Shown here in pieces: positions 17,497 through 26,467 of a stretch of 64,000 bases of DNA. Location: NCBI RefSeq assembly GCF_003477995.1, contig NZ_QUEM01000005.1, positions 1,623 to 65,622 of the forward strand. Direction: 5' to 3'. A program made the translations under genes and the position numbers. This DNA is from Bacteroides sp. OF04-15BH (GTDB lineage: Bacteria > Bacteroidota > Bacteroidia > Bacteroidales > Bacteroidaceae). Every line of letters begins with the position of its first letter. Within the stretch, counting starts at the first letter, position 1. The notes beneath the pieces were generated by a model. The model was not told the DNA's origin, searched no databases, and worked only from the letters and a program-made list of their open reading frames with translations.

Positions 17497-18603
17497 ATGA
17501 AAACAATATATTGCGTTTTACTTCTATTAGTATTAGCTTCCTGCAACAACAAAGGTCAGGATACAGACATTTTCAATGGAGATATCATCAACATTGAGGA
17601 GCACGCACCGGAAAAAGAGGTCGAATTTAAGAAACTCACATTAAAAGGTCTTAACTTTGGGAATCTTGCCATACACGATTCCCTTGTATTCTTTATGAAT
17701 CCAAAATTACAATCGAAATGGTTCCAATTATTTAATTGTCATACGCTTGACGAAATGGGAGAATTTGTCGGAAAAGGAAACGGACATGAAGAATTCATAG
17801 CAGTAGGACCTATCTGGAATTTCTACACTGAAAATAACGAGCTAAAGACATTGATATTTGATGGGAACAAAGAATCTGTGAGCGTTTGGAACATAACCAA
17901 AAGTCTTACAAGTAAATCAACAATCATAGAAAAGGAAATCAAAATGCCGTGGAAAAAAGAAAACCGTGGAGCGTGTTTTAACGAACTTCTTATAAAGGAT
18001 AGCTGTACACTATATGCCAAGGTCTCAGCAACTCCAATAAATGATTACGATGCGTCATTGCCTTATTACCAAATAAGAGATTTGAGAAATGGGGAAAAAA
18101 TATCTGATATACACATCTTTAAGAAAAGCATTGTCAACAAGCAAACAAAATTTCTACCGCAAACATTTTTCTATTCTCATGACGCGATGAAACCTGACGG
18201 AAGCAAAATAGCACAAGCTATGCTACATGTGCCGCAACTGAATATTATCGACACCAAAAGTAAAGCTGTAACAGGTTACCGAATGAATGAAAACATGAGT
18301 TTATCCGACTTGGAAACCAGTAAAGAACTAAAGCCATACTTCATACGTATATGTGCTGATGACAACTACATTTACACTGTGTTTTGTGGAAAAGCAGCAT
18401 GGAAGGTAAACGAGGTTCCTTGTGTGAACCATATATACATCTTCGACTGGGAAGGCCATCTTGTCCGTAAGATCATCACCAAACATTGTATAGACGAGAT
18501 CGCAGTAGACGGCATAAACAAAATACTATATACCACATCGCCTATGGACGAGAAACTATATTACATAAAAACGGATGAACTAATAACTGGAGCTACCCTC
18601 TGA
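17497..18603 (+). CDS. TolB-like six-bladed propeller lipoprotein 1 (BF3164 type)
   Basis: The 368-residue protein has a lipoprotein signal with LVLASC (Cys at 15) and repeats of beta-strand blades ending with IYIFDWEGHLVRKI and ILYTTSPMDEKLYYI, the pattern of the BF3164/TolB-like propeller lipoproteins. The ATG at 17497 is chosen because it directly precedes the signal; longer versions start inside the peptide gene. Propellers of this type bind ligands or partner proteins at the cell envelope. A gene of the same kind follows the second NVEALA peptide, so a peptide-propeller pair is repeated. Confidence 0.8.
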   Translation: MKTIYCVLLLLVLASCNNKGQDTDIFNGDIINIEEHAPEKEVEFKKLTLKGLNFGNLAIHDSLVFFMNPKLQSKWFQLFNCHTLDEMGEFVGKGNGHEEFIAVGPIWNFYTENNELKTLIFDGNKESVSVWNITKSLTSKSTIIEKEIKMPWKKENRGACFNELLIKDSCTLYAKVSATPINDYDASLPYYQIRDLRNGEKISDIHIFKKSIVNKQTKFLPQTFFYSHDAMKPDGSKIAQAMLHVPQLNIIDTKSKAVTGYRMNENMSLSDLETSKELKPYFIRICADDNYIYTVFCGKAAWKVNEVPCVNHIYIFDWEGHLVRKIITKHCIDEIAVDGINKILYTTSPMDEKLYYIKTDELITGATL

Positions 18604-18658
18604 AAGCAGATAATTCAATAACATCATACGATTTTCAACAAGGTATGGTATAAACAAT

Positions 18659-19522
18659 ATGCATTCTTTACTCAATAAAATTCTGATATTATCCACGATA
18701 GTCGTACTGTTCTCGCTATTATATCTGGGAGGTCGCGTCTTAGTAGCCGACCAGTTCATCATTCCCACATGGTCCATGTCACCAACATTGGTAGCAGGCG
18801 ACCGTGTGGTGGTGAACAAACTCATCATGGGGGCGAGACTGTACACTGATTTCGACTTCAAGCAGAACGGGCAGGAACTGAAAAGCATACGCATGAAAGG
18901 GTTACGCGGGTTAAGACATAATGACATTGTGGTTTTCAACTACCCTCAGGTGGGCGGACGCATAGCATTCAAAATCAACTATGTGTACTGCAAGCGATGC
19001 GTGGCGCTACCGGGCGACACGCTGAGTATTGTGAATGGGATATACAAAAACAACAATTATGGTGACACATTAGGGCTGCACACCGTGCAACTGCGTCTGG
19101 CAGCCGTAGACGAAACCCAATACAGTGCCGAAGCACGTGCCGTCTATCCGTTCGACGCACGTGTGGGCTGGACATTCAAGAACATGGGACCTCTGTATAT
19201 TCCACGCAAAGGAGACATCATGACACTGACACCCAAAGAAGGAACCGTGTACAAAGTATTGCTGGAATTCGAGACCGGAAAAAGAGTCACCGTAAACTGG
19301 GATAAGGACCTCGTGTTATTGGACGGTAAACCCACAAACAGATATGAGTGGACAAACAACTATTACTTCATGGCGGGCGACAATGTATTCGATTCCATGG
19401 ACTCCCGCTACTGGGGATTGGTACCCGAAGATTATATCGTAGGCGTAGTGCAGATGATCAGTTATTCTAAAGATAAAGAGACAGATACAATAAAATGGGA
19501 AAGAACATTCTTGGAAAGATAG
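18659..19522 (+). CDS. Accessory type I signal peptidase (S26 family)
   Basis: The 287-residue enzyme has one N-terminal membrane helix (about 8-29) and the signal peptidase boxes: IPTWSMSPT with nucleophile S39, the general base K112 in CKRCVALPGD, and the final box AGDN...SMDSRYWG. Both catalytic residues are present. It is shorter than usual housekeeping signal peptidases of the phylum and sits between the two NVEALA precursor genes. The cleavage sites in those precursors (A-L-A and A-L-S) are type I sites, so a dedicated processing role is likely. It overlaps the next gene by 28 bases. Confidence 0.9.
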   Translation: MHSLLNKILILSTIVVLFSLLYLGGRVLVADQFIIPTWSMSPTLVAGDRVVVNKLIMGARLYTDFDFKQNGQELKSIRMKGLRGLRHNDIVVFNYPQVGGRIAFKINYVYCKRCVALPGDTLSIVNGIYKNNNYGDTLGLHTVQLRLAAVDETQYSAEARAVYPFDARVGWTFKNMGPLYIPRKGDIMTLTPKEGTVYKVLLEFETGKRVTVNWDKDLVLLDGKPTNRYEWTNNYYFMAGDNVFDSMDSRYWGLVPEDYIVGVVQMISYSKDKETDTIKWERTFLER

Positions 19523-21015
19523 ACACTTGGCTTACACTGTGGTTCATCGGCTACGTGTGCAATACCTATGCAGTGTCACACACACCATGCAGTCATGCGT
19601 TTCTGTGTACATGCGGATGGGCAACACTGTACATACTGTTGCGCATCCTTCCCATAGAACGCATCGGAAAACAGCATTGGGCGTATGGTTGTGCGGTTCT
19701 GGGGGTGTGGCAGGTGGCTGTGGGACTGGGACAACTGTTCGGAGTATGCAGTTCTGGACACTATTTGTATGCCGTGACCGGAAATTTCTTCAACCCCGCT
19801 CCCTATGGGGCATTCATTGCCGTGATGATTGCCGTGGTGATTGCCGTATATAAGGAGCATCCCGGTCGTATTCTTGGCGTTGCTGCCATAGTCATGACCG
19901 TAATGCTCCCTTCGGCTTGGAGCCGTGCGGCGCTGCTGGGCTTTGCAGTAAGCCTGGGAATCATGTACCGCGCGTGGATAAGAAATCACTGGCGCCAGGT
20001 AGGTATCTTTGCCGTTGTGATTCTTGTGATATTGTATTTCTTGAAACGCGGATCAGCTGACAGCCGCATGCTCATGATCCTGGTCTCGTTGAGGACATGG
20101 GCAGACAATCTGTGGGTAGGAACCGGCACAGGCAGTTATCTGCAAGCTCTTGGTGAGGGGATGGCCACATATTTCACCAGTCATCCGGATTCCCTGTTCA
20201 TTCCAAGCGTGGGGATAGCCGACCGGCCTTTCAACGAACCTCTGCGAATGGCCGTAGAACAGGGGATGGTAGGACTGATTCCATTTACAACAGCTATCAT
20301 ACTCACGGCACGTCGCCTGTGGATTGCCGGAAGTCCGCTGTTCTATGCCCTTGTATCCCTTCTGGTGTTCTCCATGTTCTCTTATCCTTTCACCATACCG
20401 GCATTCTGTGGCATGCTGTCTGTCATCATGGCCTACGCAGCCAATCTTGAAAAGCAATATCTGTTTCGTCCGATGATGGTATTTCCGTTTACCGTAGTCG
20501 GCATAAGTTGTACGTTCATTTGCGTTCTGCTGCTCCCGCGTATGGAAGCAGAAAAGGATTATGACCGTTTTTCGCAGATACATGACGAGGCGTTCATCAA
20601 AGACTATTATGAATTATTTCCCTTGTTGAATGATAATCCGCAATTTCTGTTCGACTTCGGATCGCTTCTGCGGGACTGTGGCAGATATAACGACAGCAAC
20701 GCCATGTTACGACAGGGCACATCGCTCAGTGCTGACCCGATGTTCCATATTCTCATGGGGCGTAACTATGAAGATATGGGGGAGTATGACAAAGCAGATT
20801 CGTTGTATGACCATGCTTTCCACATGGTACCCAATCGCATCTATCCGCTCTACCGAAAAATGAAACTGTACGAAGCCATGAGTGACACCACACGCTGCAA
20901 GGCAATGGCATGCCGGGTACAAAACTTTCGTGTCAAGGTAGAATCACCGGCAACACGAGATATGAAAAAGGAAGCCAAAGAAATTAAACAAAGAAAAGGC
21001 AATATTGCCAAATAA
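19495..21015 (+). CDS. O-antigen ligase/polymerase-like membrane protein with C-terminal TPR-like region
   Basis: About ten hydrophobic segments fill residues 10-350, with the Wzy/WaaL/PglL signature elements NFFNPAPYGAF, WSRAALLG, GTGTGSYLQAL and the loop NEPLRMAVEQGMVGLI. The last ~130 residues are soluble helical repeats with TPR character (FHILMGRNYEDMGEYDKADSLYDHAF). Related proteins join or transfer glycans in the periplasm, some onto proteins. Its gene lies between the signal peptidase gene (28-base overlap) and NVEALA peptide 2 (20 bases), so it probably belongs to the peptide system. No Bacteroides O-glycosylation sequon is obvious in either peptide. Confidence 0.75.
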   Translation: MGKNILGKIDTWLTLWFIGYVCNTYAVSHTPCSHAFLCTCGWATLYILLRILPIERIGKQHWAYGCAVLGVWQVAVGLGQLFGVCSSGHYLYAVTGNFFNPAPYGAFIAVMIAVVIAVYKEHPGRILGVAAIVMTVMLPSAWSRAALLGFAVSLGIMYRAWIRNHWRQVGIFAVVILVILYFLKRGSADSRMLMILVSLRTWADNLWVGTGTGSYLQALGEGMATYFTSHPDSLFIPSVGIADRPFNEPLRMAVEQGMVGLIPFTTAIILTARRLWIAGSPLFYALVSLLVFSMFSYPFTIPAFCGMLSVIMAYAANLEKQYLFRPMMVFPFTVVGISCTFICVLLLPRMEAEKDYDRFSQIHDEAFIKDYYELFPLLNDNPQFLFDFGSLLRDCGRYNDSNAMLRQGTSLSADPMFHILMGRNYEDMGEYDKADSLYDHAFHMVPNRIYPLYRKMKLYEAMSDTTRCKAMACRVQNFRVKVESPATRDMKKEAKEIKQRKGNIAK

Positions 21016-21035
21016 TCAATTAAAAACAATGTATT

Positions 21036-21302
21036 ATGAGAAAGAAAAATTTATTATTATCATGTGTAGTAATTTTTATTGCCATCGCAACATTTGTTGG
21101 CAAAAAGAGTTTCAAATCACATGTTTATCAGAGTGGCGACTTGCTTATGTCTAACGTAGAAGCTTTATCTACGGGAACTGAAGAAGACAATGATTGTGCT
21201 TACAAAAATGGTTATACAGCTTTCACTCGCAAAAAAGGAGGAGGTTATGACTGTTGTAAAATTTGGGTGAATAAAGCCCCTGAGAATGAACATTGCAGAT
21301 AA
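21036..21302 (+). CDS. NVEALA-family exported cysteine-rich peptide 2 (NVEALS variant)
   Basis: The 88-residue precursor has a basic/hydrophobic export signal (RKKNLLLSCVVIFIAIATFV), a linker and NVEALS at 40-45, an S replacing the last A of the motif. A-L-S is still an acceptable signal peptidase I site. The predicted mature part is 43 residues with four cysteines, two adjacent, and glycine- and lysine-rich middle. It differs strongly from peptide 1 outside the motif. It lies 20 bases after the ligase-like gene and is followed at once by a GC-rich hairpin. Confidence 0.85.
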   Translation: MRKKNLLLSCVVIFIAIATFVGKKSFKSHVYQSGDLLMSNVEALSTGTEEDNDCAYKNGYTAFTRKKGGGYDCCKIWVNKAPENEHCR

Positions 21303-21306
21303 CAAG

Positions 21307-21337
21307 TTTTTTGCCTCCGTCTGTGCGGAGGCAAAAA
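21307..21337. terminator. GC-rich hairpin after NVEALA peptide 2
   Basis: GCCTCCG (21313-21319) pairs with CGGAGGC (21326-21332), extended by T-A pairs on both sides. On the plus strand it lacks a following T tract, so it is more likely a stabilising or partial stop structure than a strong terminator; on the minus strand it looks like a terminator. Confidence 0.6.
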
Positions 21338-21355
21338 CAGATTAATAAAATAATT

Positions 21356-22363
21356 ATGAATATAGTTAGTTATATTTCCAAAACAACATTTCTTTCACTG
21401 ATTTTCCTTATCTCGTGCAATACCCGCACAAGTAAGAGTGTCGATACATCAGTACTATCAGTAAACGACACACTTCACTATAAAGTGACAGAAACATTAA
21501 AAGTCCCATTGTACTTTAATTTATGGGATTGGAAAATTACATCAAACCATATTGTATTCTTTCATCAAGGAAAAGAACAATACGTTACATTGTATAATAT
21601 TGCAGATACTAGTATGACTTATACAATTGCAAATAAGGGAAAAGGAAACAATGAATATCTATCTTGTTGTTGGTGTAAAACAAAAAAAGACAATGAAATT
21701 ACTTTATATGACATCATGAAAAGTGCTCTTCATATTTATGACATAGGAAATAAAAATGCACCAATCATAAAATCTTATACTCTGCCAACAGATGACAGTG
21801 GACTGACATTGCCATATACCAGTATGGTACATTATAAAAATACACAATACCTCATGAAAGAGGATGGCAATGAGACCAACTTACGCTTGGTTGATCTGAA
21901 TAGTGGAAAGGAGATAGCATCATACCATTGTGTATATAGAGATAACAAGCAAGAACCATATACACCATACGATTATTTGTTTCATGTAATTGATAATAAA
22001 ATCATTTTGTCATATTGCTATTTTGACAGAATAGAATTATTGCAAATTAAAGATAATACGTTGGAACTGATAGCTGCTTATGGTGAGAAAGACAACTTTA
22101 ATGTGCCCAAAGATTACGATTTGCTACAATATTCTTATTTATATACAGCAACAAAAGATGATAATTTTTACCTTTTAAAAAGTCGTGAAGGGCAAGACGA
22201 AGGAGACGAAATCCTAGTTTTAAATGCTGATACTCACAAATCGTCAATAATTAAATTGCCAATACCGATAAAGCTGCTTAATTTTGATACAAAAGGAAGA
22301 CTTGTTGGTTACAATGAATCTGATTCAGGCTCTGTGATTTATACGTTTCAAGAAAAGGAATAA
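21356..22363 (+). CDS. Propeller-type lipoprotein 2
   Basis: The 335-residue protein begins with a lipoprotein signal (FLSLIFLISC) at the ATG 21356; earlier in-frame starts would run through the hairpin region. Repeated strand motifs (VTLYNIADTSMTYTI, ALHIYDIG, LRLVDLNSGKEI, IELLQIKDNTLELI) fit a beta-propeller like the one at 17497. It follows peptide 2 as the other follows peptide 1. The gene is very AT-rich and ends before a decayed insertion sequence. Confidence 0.75.
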   Translation: MNIVSYISKTTFLSLIFLISCNTRTSKSVDTSVLSVNDTLHYKVTETLKVPLYFNLWDWKITSNHIVFFHQGKEQYVTLYNIADTSMTYTIANKGKGNNEYLSCCWCKTKKDNEITLYDIMKSALHIYDIGNKNAPIIKSYTLPTDDSGLTLPYTSMVHYKNTQYLMKEDGNETNLRLVDLNSGKEIASYHCVYRDNKQEPYTPYDYLFHVIDNKIILSYCYFDRIELLQIKDNTLELIAAYGEKDNFNVPKDYDLLQYSYLYTATKDDNFYLLKSREGQDEGDEILVLNADTHKSSIIKLPIPIKLLNFDTKGRLVGYNESDSGSVIYTFQEKE

Positions 22364-22374
22364 AGTTCAATCAT

Positions 22375-22404
22375 GGCAGGAGTACATTTACCTGTCCTCC
22401 TGCC
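22375..22404. terminator. Hairpin after propeller lipoprotein 2
   Basis: GGCAGGAG (22375-22382) pairs with CTCCTGCC (22397-22404). No T tract follows. It probably marks the end of this transcription unit or of a message segment. Confidence 0.4.
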
Positions 22405-22439
22405 TATGCATGCACATTTTAAATAAACAATATTCACAT

Positions 22440-23405
22440 ATTAGAGGATGGCTTTCGTAATGGCAAGAACCATGCATATCATATACGTTTCCTTGCAATT
22501 CTCTTGAAATCAAGAGGATTAAAGTCAAAAGGAGTCAGGGAGCGTACCGAAATGACACATATATCTGTAAACTCATGGATCAAACGATTCAAGACAGAAG
22601 AAAATTCCGGACTAGAAACTCGTCTGGGCTTTAGTCGTAAGCCGATTATGAATTGTTCGGACGAAAAAGTAGTCCAAACAATCCATCGAGCAGAACAGGC
22701 AAAACCTAAAGAAAGCCAAGGCAGCGTGACAACAAGCATAGGGCAAAGAGGCGAGCGAAAGTACGTTCAGGGCTTTTTATTAGCATTTGGGCGAGATATA
22801 GACGTATAAGGAAACGTCCAAAGGGAAAACCTTCGCTACAGCTCTATGCATACAAGACCAAGAAGTTCCCAAAAACCAAATGTCCGACAAAAATCAGACT
22901 GACTAACCTTTATTTCGATGATGAAAGTCATATCTGCACAGAAGTATATGTGTCTTACGACTAGCAGTTCCGCGGTGAGGATATCTTTCTCCCATCGCAA
23001 AGAAGATACAAGCTCAACTTCTTCGGCATGATTGACCGGAACAACCGTTATGAAGGCTTTTCCACGAATGAGAGCATCACGACCGGTAAAGTCTCTGATT
23101 TCCTTGACCGACTCTCTTTCTGTATCAAGAAAATATGTTTGTGGTTCTTGATAATGCAAGTATCCATCGCGGAAAGTTGTTTGCAGAACTCAGACACATA
23201 TTAAGAAAAGCGTGGGCTTTTTCTCTCCTTTCTGCCTCCACTCCCCACATTTGAATATTGCCGAAACTCTGTGACGGATACTCAAGGAAAATGGCTCAGA
23301 CCTGCAGATTATCTTTCTACAGATTCCCTGCTTTACGCTACTAACAGAGTATTGGATGCAATGGGTCCTGAATTGCCTATCAATTTTGCCCATGTGGCTT
23401 AGTAT
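22440..23405 (+). pseudogene. Decayed IS630-family transposase
   Basis: Fragments in several frames rebuild an IS630-type transposase: a helix-turn-helix part with THISVNSWIKRFKTEENSGLE (22555 onwards), a DDE-domain part with LYFDDESHICTE and EVYVSYD near 22910-22960, a middle with KEDTSS and FGMIDRNNRYEGFST near 23025-23075, and a C-terminal part with SPHLNIAETLWRILKEN near 23230-23290. Stop codons and frameshifts interrupt it at least four times, so it cannot be active. I found no clear terminal repeats. It lies between the propeller lipoprotein and the MauE-like gene and shows that the island has been a target for mobile elements. Confidence 0.85.
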
Positions 23406-23428
23406 AAATTAAATTTTAAGACTTACTT

Positions 23429-23881
23429 ATGCGATTGTTTTATATCATACTAAATAGTATACACCGCTCGCTCTGCATATTGCTTGGAATAGTATTTATC
23501 CTGTCTGCAATAACAAAGGCCTTCAGCCTGAAGACGTTTGGAGGTGAAGTCATGCTTTACCTCGAAATATACTTCAACGGCTGGCTGAGCAATTACAGCA
23601 TTCATGTAGCCGGGCTTGTCTGTCTGGCAGAATTGACAACAGGTATTTTCTACCTTTTGCCTAAATTCAGCCGTTATGCCAACCTGGCAGGCCTTGCAGC
23701 ATTGTCGTTTTTCGTTTACCTGACAGGGGATAACTATTTCAATCCATCTGTGGCAGGCAGGATAGAATCCTGCGGATGTTTCGGGGAGCTGATTCATTTC
23801 ACTCCGTTGCAGTCTTTCATCAAATCGTATGTACTCTGGGTGATTGCGTTGATTTGTATGGTAGGCGGAAAAAATCGTTAA
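23429..23881 (+). CDS. MauE/DoxX-like redox membrane protein
   Basis: The 150-residue protein has four hydrophobic helices and the motif ESCGCFGELI before the last one, which is the conserved CGCFG signature of MauE-type methylamine utilisation and DoxX-like proteins. These pass reducing or oxidising power to periplasmic thiol proteins. Together with the CxxC lipoproteins and the cysteine-rich peptides, this points to disulfide chemistry on exported peptides (inference). It is 28 bases upstream of the TolC-like gene and so may head the transport unit. Confidence 0.8.
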   Translation: MRLFYIILNSIHRSLCILLGIVFILSAITKAFSLKTFGGEVMLYLEIYFNGWLSNYSIHVAGLVCLAELTTGIFYLLPKFSRYANLAGLAALSFFVYLTGDNYFNPSVAGRIESCGCFGELIHFTPLQSFIKSYVLWVIALICMVGGKNR

Positions 23882-23908
23882 CTAAATAAAATCAGATTAA
23901 GTTTAACC

Positions 23909-25375
23909 ATGAGAAAAACCTTGTTGATATTATTGAGCTTATTGGTACACAATGTGGCGAATGCCTCCTTGTCACTTTCTCTGTCCGAGGCCATACGTCT
24001 GGCACAGGAGCATTCGCTCGATGCACAAGTGGCGCGTTTTACCTTTCTGGGCAGTTACTGGACCTACCGTTCCTATCGGGCCGAACTGTTGCCGTCGGCA
24101 TCGCTGAGTGGTTCGCTGCTCAATTATGACCGTTCCATCACCAGCGTACGCAACTATGAGGACGGACGTATCAACTATGTGGAGAACAACTCGCTCACCA
24201 ATTCGCTCACGCTGTCTGTCAGCCAGAACATAGCAGCCACAGGCGGCACGGTGTCGTTGCAGTCGTACCTTTACCGGTTGGACCAGTTCACCTACGATGA
24301 ACGCACCTACAACACGCAGCCGCTGCGCCTTACCTATGACCAGCCAATACGTACCTACAACTCACTCAAATGGCGTCGTAAATCGGAACCGATAACCTAC
24401 GAACGCGCCAAACGTCAGTACCTGGAATCCATGCAGAACATAGCCGTCACGGTTACAAACCTTTATTTCTCGGTACTGTCGGCCCAGTCGGACTACAAAC
24501 AGGCAGTGGCCACGGCCAACGAACGCGGGCGCCTGTATGAACAGATGCAACGGCGCTTTACGCTGGGCACGGTGACCAAAAGTGAGCTGCTCCAGCTTGA
24601 ACTCTCGGCAGTCAATGCCCGCATGGCTCTCAAACGCAACCTTCTGACACTGGACGATGCCCGTTTCCAACTGTTCACTTATCTGCAGGCCGCACGATGG
24701 GATGAAGTGGAGCTTCTCGTGCCCGAGAACGTACCCGATATCATGCTTGACGAACAGGAAGTGATACAGCGTGCCATGCAGGCCTCAACCCACAGCATGA
24801 CACAAAAGCTCAGCCTGATTGAGTCGCAACGGAATCTGGCAGAAGCCAAGTCGCAGCGCGGCGTACAGGTTTCGCTGCACAGCGAACTGGGCCTGCGCAA
24901 CACAGCCGACCGCATAGGGGCGGCATACCGGAATCTGCAGGACAATGAAATCGTAGGACTTTCTGTTTCCTTACCCATCTTTGACTGGGGCATGAGTAAG
25001 GGACGGGTGCGTATAGCCAAGGCTAACCTTGACATGGTAAAGACTCAGATAGAACAGGAGGACCTGAACTACCGGCAAGAGCTGAAACGCCTGGTGATGC
25101 AATTCAACCTGCAGTATGAGCAATGCCGTGAGGCCGCCCGTGCAGAAGAAATAGCCGACGAGCGTTATACGCTCACACTGCAACGCTTCGAAACCGGCAG
25201 TATCAGTGTGACCGAACTGAATACCGCCCAGCAGGAAAAGGAGTCGGCGCGCGCCCAATATATCAGCCAGCTGCAGACCTATTGGAACAACTATTATAAC
25301 ATCCAACGCCGTACCCTTTGGAATTACATCAACAACAATGAAATAACAACCGACTTTAATAAACTTGTAAAATGA
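23909..25375 (+). CDS. TolC-family outer-membrane efflux protein
   Basis: The 488-residue protein has a Sec signal peptide (LLILLSLLVHNVANA) and the TolC duplication: LSLSEAIRLAQEHS at the start, barrel strands rich in serine and tyrosine near 85-160, long helices, and the second-half motif ETGSISVTELNTAQQEKESARAQY. Trimers form an outer-membrane channel joined to a long periplasmic tunnel. It overlaps the adaptor gene by 4 bases (ATGA), which implies coupled translation. Confidence 0.92.
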   Translation: MRKTLLILLSLLVHNVANASLSLSLSEAIRLAQEHSLDAQVARFTFLGSYWTYRSYRAELLPSASLSGSLLNYDRSITSVRNYEDGRINYVENNSLTNSLTLSVSQNIAATGGTVSLQSYLYRLDQFTYDERTYNTQPLRLTYDQPIRTYNSLKWRRKSEPITYERAKRQYLESMQNIAVTVTNLYFSVLSAQSDYKQAVATANERGRLYEQMQRRFTLGTVTKSELLQLELSAVNARMALKRNLLTLDDARFQLFTYLQAARWDEVELLVPENVPDIMLDEQEVIQRAMQASTHSMTQKLSLIESQRNLAEAKSQRGVQVSLHSELGLRNTADRIGAAYRNLQDNEIVGLSVSLPIFDWGMSKGRVRIAKANLDMVKTQIEQEDLNYRQELKRLVMQFNLQYEQCREAARAEEIADERYTLTLQRFETGSISVTELNTAQQEKESARAQYISQLQTYWNNYYNIQRRTLWNYINNNEITTDFNKLVK

Positions 25376-26445
25376 TAAAGCTCCTGATTCCCCTATCACT
25401 GTTTTTTCTCATCTCGTGCGGCAGCAATGAAAACAACAAGAAAGCCGACTCCACAGAGATGCAAACCGAACAGACCGAGAACTATGTAGATACGATGACA
25501 CTACGTCTCACGGACTTTAACCGTGAGGTGGTGTGCAACGGCCGTCTGCGTGCCGCCGTAAAATCCATGCTGGTACCACGCCACAACGACATCATTACCT
25601 CTATTCATGTGTGCGAGGGACAATGGGTGGAAAAGGGTACACTGCTTGCCGTTACGGACGAGACCAACTATCTGCGCGAAGTGGAACGTGCCGAGCGCGA
25701 TCTGGAAAAGACACGGGTTGATCTGGCCGACAAACTGCTGCAGCTGGGTTATGAAGTGGATGCCGACCTGAATCCCCGAAGCGATATTCCGTCTGATATC
25801 CTGCGCCGCGCCGAAGTCACATCCGGATACTATGCCGCTCAATATCAGTTGCAGACGGCACGCCGCAACCTGAGCGACTGCCGGCTGACAGCGCCGGCCA
25901 GCGGACGCATAGCCGATCTGGAAGCACGCCTGCACCAGCGGGCGGAGAAGTTCTGCAACATCATAGACGACACCTCCTTCGGTGTGGAGTTTCATGTGCT
26001 GGAGGCTGAACTGCCTGCCGTATCCACGGGTCACCGTGTACGGATAACCCCCTTTACCGATGACAGTCTCACGGTTTCGGGAAGCATCGTCAGCGTCAAC
26101 CCCACGGTCAACGACAAGGGAGTTATCAAGGTGACGGCCCGCATTCCCGGTCACCGCGATCTGGTGGACGGCATGAATGTGCGTGTGGTGGTGGAACGAA
26201 AGGTGCCGCGCATGTTCGTCGTGCCCAAGGACGCCGTGGTGGAGCGCGACGGCTACAACGTCATCTTCCTGTACGACCACGGACACGCCCGCTGGACCTA
26301 TGTTGACATTGTGGCATCCAACATCACCGGTCATGCCATTACGGGCTGTGCCCGCAAGGAAACCACCCTGCACGAGGGGGATATCGTAATCACCAGCGGC
26401 AATCTGAACCTGGCCGATGATACTCCTGTTAGAATCAAGAAATAA
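25372..26445 (+). CDS. RND adaptor (membrane fusion) lipoprotein, HlyD/AcrA type
   Basis: The 357-residue protein has a lipobox (LFFLISC, Cys at 16), a barrel-sandwich/lipoyl part (VCEGQWVEKGTLLAV), an alpha-hairpin (about 100-165), and a return lipoyl strand (CRLTAPASGRIADLEA) followed by beta-barrel domains. Adaptors connect an inner-membrane permease with a TolC channel. It is the only adaptor in the island, although two permeases are present. Confidence 0.92.
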   Translation: MIKLLIPLSLFFLISCGSNENNKKADSTEMQTEQTENYVDTMTLRLTDFNREVVCNGRLRAAVKSMLVPRHNDIITSIHVCEGQWVEKGTLLAVTDETNYLREVERAERDLEKTRVDLADKLLQLGYEVDADLNPRSDIPSDILRRAEVTSGYYAAQYQLQTARRNLSDCRLTAPASGRIADLEARLHQRAEKFCNIIDDTSFGVEFHVLEAELPAVSTGHRVRITPFTDDSLTVSGSIVSVNPTVNDKGVIKVTARIPGHRDLVDGMNVRVVVERKVPRMFVVPKDAVVERDGYNVIFLYDHGHARWTYVDIVASNITGHAITGCARKETTLHEGDIVITSGNLNLADDTPVRIKK

Positions 26446-26467
26446 TACAATAAACCCGAAAAAAGAT

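Noticed and set aside
22504..22809. A free-standing 101-residue DNA-binding protein
   Set aside because: It is only the helix-turn-helix fragment of the broken IS630-type transposase.
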